A stretch of DNA of 64,000 bases from Rhodococcus sp. HNM0563 (GTDB lineage: Bacteria; Actinomycetota; Actinomycetes; Mycobacteriales; Mycobacteriaceae). The stretch lies in contig NZ_JAASAF010000002.1 in the NCBI RefSeq assembly GCF_012726195.1, positions 503,965 to 567,964 of the forward strand. Direction: 5' to 3'. Under the pieces are notes generated by a model. That model was not told the origin of the DNA. It saw only the letters and a program-made list of their open reading frames with translations, and did no database searches. Position numbers and translations under genes: made by a program. Of the stretch, positions 17,463 to 26,096 are shown one piece after another. The first letter of the stretch is position 1; each line of letters begins with the position of its first letter.

Positions 17463-18707
17463 CGCATGTCCGAGCCGAGACGACTCGGTCGCCGCGGATG
17501 CCCCGCGGACAGCGAGCACCGACACCACCGCTGCCGTGACGGCTGCGACACCGACGGCCACCGCGACGAACTGTTCCACCGTCGACGCGATCGTCGCCAT
17601 CAGCACGGCCTCGACCGCGAGACCCACCCACGCGACACCGGCCAGCGCGGTGCGATCTCCGGCAATCGCGGACAGCAACGCGCCCTGCAGCACCGCGAGG
17701 CACGCACCCTGCAACGCGAACAACCATAGTAGGGACTGGACGGGCTCGTAGGCGTCGCCGACGAGAATCGGCACGATGGGCGCGCAGATCGCTGCTGCCG
17801 CGACGAGCACCGCGCCGAGACCGACGAGGACCGCGAGCGCCGAACGCACGGCAGAAGCCGACTCCGCCGGGTTCGCCATCCGCGGGTACAACACCACCCC
17901 CACGGCCTGCGGCAGCCAGAACGCGACCTTCGTCGCGACCGCCCCGAGTGCATAGAGGCCAGCGGAGTCGGCATCGAGCAGCATGCGCGCGAGCATCAGA
18001 TCGAGCGATGTCAGCGCAATCAACGCGAGCTGGACCTGCGAGGCGCGCAACACCGCGGCCGCTCCAGGTACACGGGTCGGCGCCTCCGCGGCCCCAGCGG
18101 CGGGTGCAGGCTCGCCGCGACCGACGAACACCGCGGTGGCCACCGCCACGATGCCTGTGCCCGCCGCGCCTGCGAGCAGCGCAGCACCCGGTCCGCCGCC
18201 ACCGGCAAGCACCGCGACGGCAGGGACGACCTTCGCGATTCCGGCAGCAGCGAGAACGACGCTCAGCGCCCCGAACCGGGCACGCCCCTGCAAGAGTCCC
18301 TGTTCGGTCGCGAGGAGCACCAGCAGCGGCGCCGTCACCAGCGACCCGAACGCGCCCGCGATGCTCGTCTCCAGTGCCCACGACACCACCGGTACGAGGA
18401 CAACAGCGACTGCAGCGGCGATCAGTGCGCATCGGTGGCCGAGTCGACGCAGCACCGCGGTGCCCGTGCCGTGCACGGCTTCACGCGCAATGACGGTCTG
18501 CAACGCCAGCGCAGGCACCGCGAGCACCAGCTGGGCTGCCAGCAGGCTCGCGAACTCTCCGTAGCCTGCGGGGCCCAGCCACCGTCCGGCGGGCAGATGC
18601 AGCAGGTAGGACGCGATGTTGGCGGTCATGGCGCCCGCGGTCACCATAGTCATCCCGGCCACCGCGGTTCCGGTCCCGGAACGGCGAAGCGTGTTCTGTG
18701 GCGGCAT
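17442..18707 (-). CDS. Wzx-like polysaccharide flippase / MOP-superfamily transporter
   Basis: A 421-residue integral membrane protein with about 12 hydrophobic segments. The N-terminal region GMTMVTAGAMTANIASYLLH, then GRWLGPAGYGEFASLLA, is typical of the polysaccharide transporter branch of the MOP superfamily, which moves lipid-linked glycans across the membrane. The ATG at 18707 follows GAGGATGGGCGG; the frame upstream of it looks like non-coding or shadow sequence. It starts 40 bases from the divergent large membrane protein gene. As I recall, M. tuberculosis lacks a flippase gene at this spot, so this is an insertion into an otherwise conserved envelope cluster. The substrate is unknown. 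Confidence 0.8.
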   Translation of the reverse strand: MPPQNTLRRSGTGTAVAGMTMVTAGAMTANIASYLLHLPAGRWLGPAGYGEFASLLAAQLVLAVPALALQTVIAREAVHGTGTAVLRRLGHRCALIAAAVAVVLVPVVSWALETSIAGAFGSLVTAPLLVLLATEQGLLQGRARFGALSVVLAAAGIAKVVPAVAVLAGGGGPGAALLAGAAGTGIVAVATAVFVGRGEPAPAAGAAEAPTRVPGAAAVLRASQVQLALIALTSLDLMLARMLLDADSAGLYALGAVATKVAFWLPQAVGVVLYPRMANPAESASAVRSALAVLVGLGAVLVAAAAICAPIVPILVGDAYEPVQSLLWLFALQGACLAVLQGALLSAIAGDRTALAGVAWVGLAVEAVLMATIASTVEQFVAVAVGVAAVTAAVVSVLAVRGASAATESSRLGHAERRPAP

Positions 18708-18747
18708 CCGCCCATCCTCGCACCCGTGCGCACCGTAGTCTGCGGCC

Positions 18748-20565
18748 ATGTCCATACGGGGTTTGCACCGCGAGCGCACGACGACGTCCCCGTCGGCTCT
18801 CGCACCGACGTTCGTGCCTGCGCTGTGGTCGCTGGCGCTCACCGTCGTGGTGCTCGGTCCGCTGTTCACCTCGCACGGCTATCTGCTACTACGCGACGCG
18901 GTGAGCACGCCCCGCTCGTATCTGACGGATTCGGCGCTCGGGTTGTCCGACGCCGCGGCCCGCGCAGTCCCCCAGGATGCGTTGCTCGCCTGGGTGACGA
19001 CCGTCGTCGACGGTGGTGTCGCCGTCACGGCTCTACTCGCTGCATCACTGTGGGCCGCGGGAGTCGGCGCGGCGCGGCTCGTTTCGGTTCTACTGCCCGG
19101 CGCCGGAGTGCCCCCGCAGGTGGTGGCGGCGACCGTCGCGATCTGGAACCCGTATGTCGGTGAACGGTTGCTGCAGGGACATTGGAGTCTCCTCGCGGGC
19201 TACGCAGCGCTGCCGTGGGTCGTGTGCGCGGCCGTCGCGGTACGCCGACGTTCGGGGGGCGGCTGGTGGGCCCTCGCGTTCTGGCTCGCGGTGGCGGGAC
19301 TGACGCCCACCGGTGTGCTCCTCGCTGCGACCACCACGGTCGTGGTCCTCGCAATGCCCGGGGGCCGCGCGCCTCGGGTAGGGCGGCTCGCAGGTGCCGT
19401 CGCCCTGACAGTGGCGGTATCGGCGCCATGGCTCGTCGCAACAGCCCTGTCCGGTGGCGGCACCGAGGCCGATCCGGCAGGTGTGAGCGCATTCGCGGCC
19501 AGGGCGGAGCCACTGCTGGGCACGATCGGTTCGGTCGCCGGCCTCGGCGGGATCTGGAATGCCGATGCGGTGCCCGGCTCACGCACGACGCCGTGGGCAC
19601 TCGTCGGGACCCTGCTGCTGCTCGGCGTCGTCGCATCCGGACTGCCCGCACTGTGGCGCAGGCGCCGCAACCCGGTGATCGTCGCGCTGGCTGTCGTCGC
19701 GGTCGTCGCCGTGCTCGGCACGGCTCTCGGCGCCACCGCGGCAGGTCTGCAACTCGGAGAGTGGGCGATGGTGCACGTCCCCGGGGCCGGGTTGCTGCGC
19801 GACACCCAGAAGTGGGTGGCACTCGCAATGCCGCTCTACGCGGTGGCCGCGGCCGCCGGAGTCGGGGCATTGCGACGGCACTTCACTCCCGACCGGGCCC
19901 GCAGCGGTATCGCGTGGGCGGCGCTGGCGGTCGTCGTCGTGGTCGGGGCGCTCCCCGACCTCGCATGGGGTGTCGGCGGCCACGTGCGACCGATTCGGTA
20001 TCCGGACGGGTGGCAACAGGTGGCACGCATCGTCACCGCGAACGAAGGTGACGTCGCGGTGATGCCCACGGGCATGTTCCGCCGGTTCGAGTATTCCGGC
20101 CCCGTGGCGGTCCTCGACCCGACGCCCCGCATGCTGGGTGCCGACGTGCTGCAGACCGGAACCCTCATCGTCGAAGGTGGCGCGGTGCAGGGAGAGGGCG
20201 CACGTGCCGTCGACGTCGAACGACTCCTGCAAGGCGGTGCAGATCCGTCCGATCTGGCGGCGCGGGGCGTCGGCTGGGTCCTGGTCCAGCACGGCACACC
20301 CGGCGACCACGGCCGCTCCGAGGAGACACTCGACCGGCTCACGCAGGTCTACAGCGACGACGATCTGTCCGTCTATCAGGTCGACGGAGCCTGGGTTCGG
20401 GAGACGTCCGGTCGGAGCGTGGTGATCCTCGCGCACCTGCTGCTGATACTGGTGATGATTGTCGGGGCTGCCGGCATGCTGGGAATTCGTCTACGTGCCC
20501 GCATATCGAAGCTGCTGGGCGCCCTCGCCGATCTCCTCCGGCGTGATCCGGGGAAACAGGCCTGA
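18748..20565 (+). CDS. Large polytopic membrane protein, GT-C-like (Rv0226c-like)
   Basis: A 605-residue protein with roughly 12 membrane helices and an exported segment (about 420-560). The stretch WNPYVGERLLQGHWSLLAGY, followed by AALPWV, resembles the membrane core of actinobacterial GT-C arabinosyltransferase relatives, including AftD. It may be a glycosyltransferase using a polyprenyl-phosphate sugar, but no catalytic motif is certain. Position and orientation match Rv0226c. The ATG start at 18748 is only 40 bases from the divergent flippase start, so the two share a promoter region. The 3' end overlaps the opposing GT4 gene by 75 bases. Confidence 0.75.
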   Translation: MSIRGLHRERTTTSPSALAPTFVPALWSLALTVVVLGPLFTSHGYLLLRDAVSTPRSYLTDSALGLSDAAARAVPQDALLAWVTTVVDGGVAVTALLAASLWAAGVGAARLVSVLLPGAGVPPQVVAATVAIWNPYVGERLLQGHWSLLAGYAALPWVVCAAVAVRRRSGGGWWALAFWLAVAGLTPTGVLLAATTTVVVLAMPGGRAPRVGRLAGAVALTVAVSAPWLVATALSGGGTEADPAGVSAFAARAEPLLGTIGSVAGLGGIWNADAVPGSRTTPWALVGTLLLLGVVASGLPALWRRRRNPVIVALAVVAVVAVLGTALGATAAGLQLGEWAMVHVPGAGLLRDTQKWVALAMPLYAVAAAAGVGALRRHFTPDRARSGIAWAALAVVVVVGALPDLAWGVGGHVRPIRYPDGWQQVARIVTANEGDVAVMPTGMFRRFEYSGPVAVLDPTPRMLGADVLQTGTLIVEGGAVQGEGARAVDVERLLQGGADPSDLAARGVGWVLVQHGTPGDHGRSEETLDRLTQVYSDDDLSVYQVDGAWVRETSGRSVVILAHLLLILVMIVGAAGMLGIRLRARISKLLGALADLLRRDPGKQA

Positions 20566-21705
20566 CGCCCGCTGCCCCGACGCGACGGCGGTCAGCACTG
20601 CGAGCACACCGGATCCGGTGGCCTCCCACGAAAACTCACCCGCCCGGATCCGGGCCTTGTCGCCCAGCTCGGTGCGACGCTCGGAATTCCCGAGCAGTTC
20701 CGCAACGGCCGCGGTGAGGTCGTCGGCGCAATCGACGAGGACACCCGTGACACCGTCGACGATCGAATCCGTCAGGCCCTTCGAGCTGCGGTATCCGATC
20801 GTCGGGACACCGTGCTGCGCAGCTTCGATCACCGCAAGCCCCCATCCCTCCTTGCGGGAGGGCATCACATGGAGCCAGGACCGTGAAAGCACCTCGTGCT
20901 TGCGGTCTTCCGAGACGTGGCCGTGGAAGGTGACGGCATCGTCCATCCCCAGCTCGGCGGCGACGTCGCGCAGGTTCTGTTCCCACCAGCCACCACCGAC
21001 TACGTCGAGGTGCAGGCCGGGAATGCGGTCGCGCAAGGCTGCGACCGCACCGAGTGCGTCCTCGATCTGTTTGTGCGGCACGAGCCGAGACAGCACGCAC
21101 ACGCTCGGGTGGGCAGTGCGGGTGTGATCGCCACCCGGGGTCACACCCGCCGGGATGGCATCGGCGCCGTTGCGGACCACCGCGATGCGCTCGTGGTCGA
21201 CACCGAGCATCCGGAGTTCGTCGGACGACGGCAGCGACACCGTCAGGTATTGGTTGCTGCGGTGCACTCGCGGCGACAAGGTGGATTCGATCCACCATCC
21301 CAGCTTCGCCATCGCACGGCCTGCGACGGGCCACTGCTCGCGATGACAATGGTGCACGAGCACGGTGACGGGTGCGCCTGCAACGAACCGAGAGAAGAAG
21401 GGGATGCCGTTCTGGGTGTCGATGACAGCATCGGGGCGGATGCCCCTGAGGGGGCCGAAGCCGAGACGCCCGGCGACGATGGCAGCGAGAGCGCGCGGGT
21501 ACACACCGAGACGGCCGCCTCCGCGGCTGACGTCGATACCGTCGATGGTGTCGCGCTTGCTCGCGCCCGGATACGACGCGGTGCGCAGGGTGACTTTGAT
21601 ACCGCGTGCAGCGAGTTGTGCGCCGACCTGCTCGAGATAGCGCTCGCTGCCACCTCCCTGTGGGTGCCCGCTGTCGCGCCAGCAGAGCAAGAGAACCTCC
21701 CGCAC
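20491..21705 (-). CDS. Glycosyltransferase family 4 (GT-B)
   Basis: A 404-residue cytoplasmic GT-B enzyme. The N-terminal half has the glycine-rich GGGSERYLEQVGAQLAARG. The nucleotide-sugar half has SRLVPHKQIEDAL (with the Lys that contacts phosphate), FHGHVSEDRKHEVLS and the E-x7-E motif in KEGWGLAVIEAAQHG. It is the counterpart of Rv0225. The GTG at 21705 (MREVLLLCWRD) follows a G-rich site. It faces the methyltransferase gene across a 130-base divergent promoter region. The acceptor is unknown; a lipid-linked envelope sugar is plausible from the neighbours. Confidence 0.88.
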   Translation of the reverse strand: MREVLLLCWRDSGHPQGGGSERYLEQVGAQLAARGIKVTLRTASYPGASKRDTIDGIDVSRGGGRLGVYPRALAAIVAGRLGFGPLRGIRPDAVIDTQNGIPFFSRFVAGAPVTVLVHHCHREQWPVAGRAMAKLGWWIESTLSPRVHRSNQYLTVSLPSSDELRMLGVDHERIAVVRNGADAIPAGVTPGGDHTRTAHPSVCVLSRLVPHKQIEDALGAVAALRDRIPGLHLDVVGGGWWEQNLRDVAAELGMDDAVTFHGHVSEDRKHEVLSRSWLHVMPSRKEGWGLAVIEAAQHGVPTIGYRSSKGLTDSIVDGVTGVLVDCADDLTAAVAELLGNSERRTELGDKARIRAGEFSWEATGSGVLAVLTAVASGQRASGLFPRITPEEIGEGAQQLRYAGT

Positions 21706-21835
21706 GCGGATTACCCCCCGGTGATAGCTGACCGCACGCCCGTACGGACGCTGTGGATGTCACGGACACACTAGCGGGTGCGCACGGGATGCAGGTGCAC
21801 GACGGCGCCTGCTACGGGCACTACTGTGGTTCGAC

Positions 21836-22642
21836 GTGCCCTCGAAGACCACGATCGCTCCCCGTGTGACCCGGCTGTTCGAACGCCGTGCCACCCTGCG
21901 GCGCTCCATCGGTCTGCTCGGTAGTTTCCGTTTCGAGCAGACCGCACCCGACAAGTTCTACGGCGGTCTGGCCCGCGACACCGTCGACCTCGTCGACGAC
22001 CTCTACACCGGTCTGACCGGAAACAATCTCGCGGGCACCACCGTCGTCGATGTCGGAGGCGGGCCCGGGTACTTCGCCGACGCCTTCGCCGACGTGGGGT
22101 CGCGCTACGTGCCGATCGAGCCCGATCCGTCCGAGATGCACGCGGCCGGCCTGCAGGTCGGTGGCGCCGTCCGCGGGTCGGGCCTCGCGCTTCCACTGCG
22201 CACCGGGTCGGTGGACGTGTGCTTGTCGTCGAATGTCGCAGAACATGTTTCGCAGCCGTGGGTGATGGCCGACGAGATGCTGCGGGTCACACGACCCGGA
22301 GGGCTGATGGTGCTCTCGTACACGCTGTGGTGGGGCCCGTTCGGTGGGCACGAGACCGGCCCGTGGCACGCGTTCGGCGGCGAGTACGCGGCGCGCCGCT
22401 ACGCCAGGAAGCACGGGAAGGAACCGAAGAACCGATACGGTGTGTCGCTGTTCGAAGTGGGCTGCACCGACGGACTCGGGTGGGCCCGCTCCACCCCCGA
22501 CGGTGAGCTGCTCGCCGCGTTCCCCCGATACCACCCGCGGTGGGCGTGGCCGCTCGTTCGGGTGCCGGGCGTACGCGAGTTCCTGGTGAGCAACCTGGTG
22601 CTCGTGCTGCGACGCCGCGGATCGGCCGAAGTCGCGTCATGA
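21836..22642 (+). CDS. SAM-dependent methyltransferase (Rv0224c-like)
   Basis: A 268-residue class I methyltransferase: motif I VVDVGGGPGYFADAF, acidic motif IEPDPSEM, and LSSNVAEHVSQPW, then RPGGLMVLSY. The C-terminal region (HPRWAWPLVRVPGVREFLVSN) is hydrophobic and may touch the membrane, which suits a lipid or lipid-linked substrate. It is divergent from the GT4 gene, as Rv0224c is from Rv0225. The start is GTG (21836). Its stop overlaps the start of the ROK gene (ATGA), so the two are coupled. Confidence 0.87.
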   Translation: MPSKTTIAPRVTRLFERRATLRRSIGLLGSFRFEQTAPDKFYGGLARDTVDLVDDLYTGLTGNNLAGTTVVDVGGGPGYFADAFADVGSRYVPIEPDPSEMHAAGLQVGGAVRGSGLALPLRTGSVDVCLSSNVAEHVSQPWVMADEMLRVTRPGGLMVLSYTLWWGPFGGHETGPWHAFGGEYAARRYARKHGKEPKNRYGVSLFEVGCTDGLGWARSTPDGELLAAFPRYHPRWAWPLVRVPGVREFLVSNLVLVLRRRGSAEVAS

Positions 22643-23526
22643 CCGGCTTGGCTCTCGATGTCGGCGGTACGAAGTTCGCGGCCGCATTCGTCGCGGACGA
22701 CGGAACACCCGTCGAGCCGAAGACGGTGCCCGTACCCGAGGCTTCCGTATGGGATGCCTGCGCCGCAGTGCTGCGCGAGGTGGCCGGGGCCGAGCCGATC
22801 ACCTCGGTGGGGATCGCGGCGGCAGGGCCCGTCGACACACGCCGCGGCACCGTCTCCCCCATCAACATCCCCGAGTGGTCTTCGAAGTTTCCGCTGGTGG
22901 AGGCTGTGCGCAGCGTGTTCCCCGGCGCACGTGTCACGTTGGCGATGGACGGCGCTGCCGCCACATTGGCCGAGCATCGATTCGGCGCTGGGCGCGGAAC
23001 GAACGATCTGCTCGGGGTGGTGCTCGGCACCGGGATCGGCGGCGGCATCGTCCTCGACGGTCGCCTCGTATCCGGCCGCACGGGGAACGCCGGCCACATC
23101 GGCCACATCGTGTCGGCCTACGGATTCGAGAAATGCACGTGCGGTGGCGCGGGCTGCATCGAGACGGTGGCGAGCGGCACTGCTGCAGTGAGGTGGGCGA
23201 GGGCACGCGGCTGGCAGGGGCGGGACGGCGCTGCGCTGGCGGCAGCAGCGCAGGACGGCAACGGAATCGCGGCAGCTGCGCTCGAACGCGCAGGAACGGC
23301 GCTGGGGCAGGTCATCGCGTCGGCGGCAGCACTGACAGACGTGTCACTCGTCGTCGTCGGCGGTGGCTTCGCGGAGTCGGGAAGACCGCTGTGGCGTCCG
23401 ATGCTGGCGTCTGCTGCGCGACAGGCCCGGCTGGAGTTCATCGAGGAGCTGCGCATCGTGCCTGCGTCGTTGGGCGCACTGGGAACGCTCGCCGGTGCCG
23501 CTGCGCTCGCCCATGGTCACGAGTAG
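22639..23526 (+). CDS. ROK-family sugar kinase
   Basis: A 295-residue ROK kinase. It has the phosphate loop LALDVGGTKFAAAFV, a sugar-site GHIGHIV, the zinc-binding motif CTCGGAGCIE, and VVVGGGFAESG near the C-terminus. The N-terminal DNA-binding domain of ROK repressors is absent, so it is an enzyme, probably a glucokinase or an amino-sugar kinase. Its ATGA overlap with the envelope methyltransferase is a coupling I do not recall from M. tuberculosis. The link hints at sugar supply for a glycan, but the substrate cannot be read from sequence. Confidence 0.86.
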   Translation: MTGLALDVGGTKFAAAFVADDGTPVEPKTVPVPEASVWDACAAVLREVAGAEPITSVGIAAAGPVDTRRGTVSPINIPEWSSKFPLVEAVRSVFPGARVTLAMDGAAATLAEHRFGAGRGTNDLLGVVLGTGIGGGIVLDGRLVSGRTGNAGHIGHIVSAYGFEKCTCGGAGCIETVASGTAAVRWARARGWQGRDGAALAAAAQDGNGIAAAALERAGTALGQVIASAAALTDVSLVVVGGGFAESGRPLWRPMLASAARQARLEFIEELRIVPASLGALGTLAGAAALAHGHE

Positions 23527-23624
23527 GTAACCAAACGGCTGCGTACGAGTCCCGAGGACCTACCCTGACTGGACCAGCGCTACCTCGACAAGCCCGGCAC
23601 GGTGGGACGGATCGGTGGTATCCG

Positions 23625-24053
23625 ATGAGGATTGCCGAAATTTTGCGGAACAAGGGTTCGGCGGTGCAGACGGTTCCCCCAGGAACCACGGTCTGTGAGC
23701 TGATCGGAGACTTCGCGCGCCACAACATCGGCGCGGTGGTCGTCGTCGACGGCACCGACGTCGTCGGAATTGTCACCGAGCGCGACATCGTCCGGCAGCT
23801 CCACGAACGAGGTCCATCGATACTCGTCGCCACGGCGTCCGAGGTCATGACGGTCGATATGGCAATATGCCGGCCCGCCGACAGCGTGGACAGCCTGGCC
23901 GCGACCATGACCGAGCGGCGCATCCGGCACCTGCCGGTCGTCGTCGACGGCAAGCTGTTGGGGATCGTCAGTATCGGCGACGTGGTCAAGAGCCATATCG
24001 ACGAACTACAGGCCGAACGCGATCAGCTCCGGTCGTACATTCATCACGGCTGA
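23625..24053 (+). CDS. Two-CBS-domain protein
   Basis: A 142-residue protein made almost only of a Bateman module: CBS1 at about 5-60 (NIGAVVVVDGTDVVGIVTER) and CBS2 at about 72-128 (RIRHLPVVVDGKLLGIVSIG). A helical tail (ELQAERDQLRSYIHH) follows. Such stand-alone pairs bind adenine nucleotides and act as energy or redox sensors; no effector domain is present. The ATG at 23625 is the first good start. It converges with a small hypothetical gene, overlapping by 10 bases. Confidence 0.86.
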   Translation: MRIAEILRNKGSAVQTVPPGTTVCELIGDFARHNIGAVVVVDGTDVVGIVTERDIVRQLHERGPSILVATASEVMTVDMAICRPADSVDSLAATMTERRIRHLPVVVDGKLLGIVSIGDVVKSHIDELQAERDQLRSYIHHG

Positions 24054-24388
24054 CGGTCGAGCACGCTCACGCTCATCCCGAACGGCAGGAACCGCGCCGA
24101 CCGGGCCGGGTCGGTGTTGCCCTTGAGACTGCGGAGCGCTTCGAGCTCCGACGGATACACCTGGTCGATGCGAGCCACACCGTCGGCGTCGGCGGTGTAG
24201 ATGACCCATACGCCGTCCCCTGCCTCGCCGGTGGTTTCCGGCTGCGGATGCTGCCGTGACGTCGGCGCGGCAGGCTGGTCGAGAAATGCGAAGATCCGGT
24301 CTTTGAGTTCGCGCAGTTCTTCCCCTGCCTCACGGACCACCCGGTCGATGTCGTCGGGATCGAATCCGAACGGATTGTTCTCTGCCAT
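24044..24388 (-). CDS. Conserved hypothetical protein, 114 aa
   Basis: I do not recognise a family. The protein starts MAENNPFGFDPDDIDRVVREA, continues with an acidic amphipathic helix (GEELRELKDRIFAFLDQ) and a Pro-rich linker. It ends in a compact region (VWVIYTADADGVARIDQVYP, then LEALRSLKGNTDP, RFLPFGMSVSV) that looks like a small alpha/beta domain. No signal peptide or membrane segment is present. The ATG at 24388 was chosen over an upstream frame extension because conserved-looking sequence begins there. It is tail-to-tail with the CBS gene and divergent from the aldehyde dehydrogenase. Confidence 0.65.
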   Translation of the reverse strand: MAENNPFGFDPDDIDRVVREAGEELRELKDRIFAFLDQPAAPTSRQHPQPETTGEAGDGVWVIYTADADGVARIDQVYPSELEALRSLKGNTDPARSARFLPFGMSVSVLDRQP

Positions 24389-24475
24389 GTCTGCTCCTGA
24401 CGGTCGGCATCTTCCAGTGTGGGCATCGCTGCGCCGCCGCGCCACCGCGAGCGTGAATCGACCCTTTCGAAAATG

Positions 24476-24489
24476 TGGAACGTGTTCTA
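24476..24489. promoter_or_regulatory. KstR-type operator upstream of aldehyde dehydrogenase
   Basis: TGGAACGTGTTCTA fits the 14-base KstR consensus T-nn-AAC-nn-GTT-nn-A at every fixed position. KstR is the TetR repressor of cholesterol catabolism in Mycobacteriales. The site is 40 bases upstream of the start of the aldehyde dehydrogenase gene. I recall the M. tuberculosis gene in this syntenic position, Rv0223c, as a KstR regulon member, which would support the call. Binding itself is inferred. Confidence 0.72.
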
Positions 24490-24528
24490 GTGTCGGGGTG
24501 ATCCGGCGTGAACGAAGAGGGGCGAATG

Positions 24529-25977
24529 ATGACCGACTACGACAAGGTGTTCATCGGCGGCACGTGGGTGGCGCCGTCGACCGACGAGAGGCTCGAGGTG
24601 TTCTCCCCGGCCACGGAGGAACGGGTCGGCTCGGTACCCGTCGCCGGACCGAAGGACGTCGACGCCGCAGTCGCCGCGGCACGCACCGCGTTCGACGACG
24701 GACCGTGGCCGCGGATGAGCCCGGCAGAGCGCGCAGCAGTGATCGGCAAGGCCGCGAAGATCATCGAAGAGCGCGGCGCGCAGATCGCCGAGCTCGTTTC
24801 GTCCGAGATGGGGCAGCCCGCCGCATCCGTGCAGATGATGCAGATGACCCCCTCACTCGCGACACTGAATTTCTATGCAGGACTGGCAGATTCGTTTCCC
24901 TGGGTCGACGAACGCAACGGCTCGTTCGGCCGCACCCGAGTCACCCGCGAACCCGTCGGCGTGGTCGGCGCGGTCATCGCGTGGAATGTGCCGCTGTTCC
25001 TGTGCGCCAACAAACTCGGTCCCGCACTGCTCGCCGGTTGCACCGTGGTCCTCAAGCCCGCACCCGAATCTCCCCTTGCCGTCAACGTGATCGCCGAGAT
25101 CTTCGCCGAGGCAGGCCTCCCCGAAGGGGTGCTGTCGGTGGTGCCCGGTGGCGCCGAGACCGGCGAGCACCTCGTGTCGCACCCGGGCCTCGACAAGATC
25201 ACCTTCACCGGATCCACTGCCGTGGGCAAGCACATCGGTGAGATCGCCGCACGCAACCTCAAGCGCTGCTCGCTCGAACTCGGCGGCAAGTCTGCCGCAA
25301 TCATCCTCGAGGACGCCGATCTCGACTCCACCATCGCAATGCTCGTCATGTCCGGTCTGATGAATACCGGGCAGGCCTGCGTCGGTCAGACCCGCATTCT
25401 CGCACCGCGGTCGCGGTACGACGAGGTGGTCGAGAAGATCGTCGCCACCGCCGCGTTCTTCCCCGTCGGCCCGCCGTCCGACGAGAACGCCCAGCTCGGC
25501 CCCCTGATCTCCGCGAAGCAACGCGACCGCGTGGAGGACTACATCAAGAAGGGCGTGGAAGAGGGGGCACGCCTCGTACTCGGTGGCGGCCGTCCTTCGG
25601 GCCTCGACAAGGGTTACTTCGTCGAACCGACGGTCTTCGCCGACGTCGACAACTCGATGACCATCGCCCGGGAAGAGATCTTCGGGCCGGTCCTGTCGGT
25701 GCTCCCGTACGACAGCGTCGACGACGCCATCAAGATCGCGAACGATTCCGACTACGGACTGGCGGGATCGGTGTACACCACAGACGTGGAGAAGGGCCTC
25801 GACGTCGCTTCGCGTGTCCGCACGGGCACCTACGGAATCAACTGGTACGCCTTCGATCCCGGATCACCGTTCGGCGGCTTCAAGAACTCCGGCATCGGCA
25901 GGGAGAACGGACCGGAAGGGCTCGAGGCGTTCTGCGAGACCAAGTCGGTGCTGTACCCGCCCGGCTACCAGGACTGA
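24529..25977 (+). CDS. NAD(P)-dependent aldehyde dehydrogenase (Rv0223c-like)
   Basis: A 482-residue ALDH. It has the Rossmann loop FTGSTAVGKHIGEIAA, general base Glu in LELGGKSAAI, nucleophilic Cys in NTGQACVGQ and the C-terminal EEIFGPVLSVLPYD. It oxidises an aldehyde to the acid. The second ATG (24529) is preferred because GAAGAGGGG lies six bases before it; ATG at 24526 and GTG at 24508 are in frame but worse spaced. A KstR-type operator upstream and synteny with Rv0223c suggest a role linked to sterol or steroid side-chain catabolism. The gene is monocistronic, ending in a strong bidirectional terminator. Confidence 0.92.
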   Translation: MTDYDKVFIGGTWVAPSTDERLEVFSPATEERVGSVPVAGPKDVDAAVAAARTAFDDGPWPRMSPAERAAVIGKAAKIIEERGAQIAELVSSEMGQPAASVQMMQMTPSLATLNFYAGLADSFPWVDERNGSFGRTRVTREPVGVVGAVIAWNVPLFLCANKLGPALLAGCTVVLKPAPESPLAVNVIAEIFAEAGLPEGVLSVVPGGAETGEHLVSHPGLDKITFTGSTAVGKHIGEIAARNLKRCSLELGGKSAAIILEDADLDSTIAMLVMSGLMNTGQACVGQTRILAPRSRYDEVVEKIVATAAFFPVGPPSDENAQLGPLISAKQRDRVEDYIKKGVEEGARLVLGGGRPSGLDKGYFVEPTVFADVDNSMTIAREEIFGPVLSVLPYDSVDDAIKIANDSDYGLAGSVYTTDVEKGLDVASRVRTGTYGINWYAFDPGSPFGGFKNSGIGRENGPEGLEAFCETKSVLYPPGYQD

Positions 25978-25990
25978 CCGCAGGCCCCGC

Positions 25991-26046
25991 CGAGGGGGCG
26001 GTTGTGTGCGCTTTCTTTCGATGAAGCACACACAACAGCCCCCTCG
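25991..26046. terminator. Bidirectional terminator between aldehyde dehydrogenase and cysE
   Basis: CGAGGGGGC (25991-25999) pairs with 26038-26046. After a small internal mismatch, TTGTGTG pairs with a CACACAA run, giving a stem of about 20 bp around a T-rich loop. It serves the two convergent genes. Confidence 0.8.
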
Positions 26047-26096
26047 ATGCCGTTCGGCGACACAGTTTTTGCGGGCCGAACCAGGGTGCTGCATCT

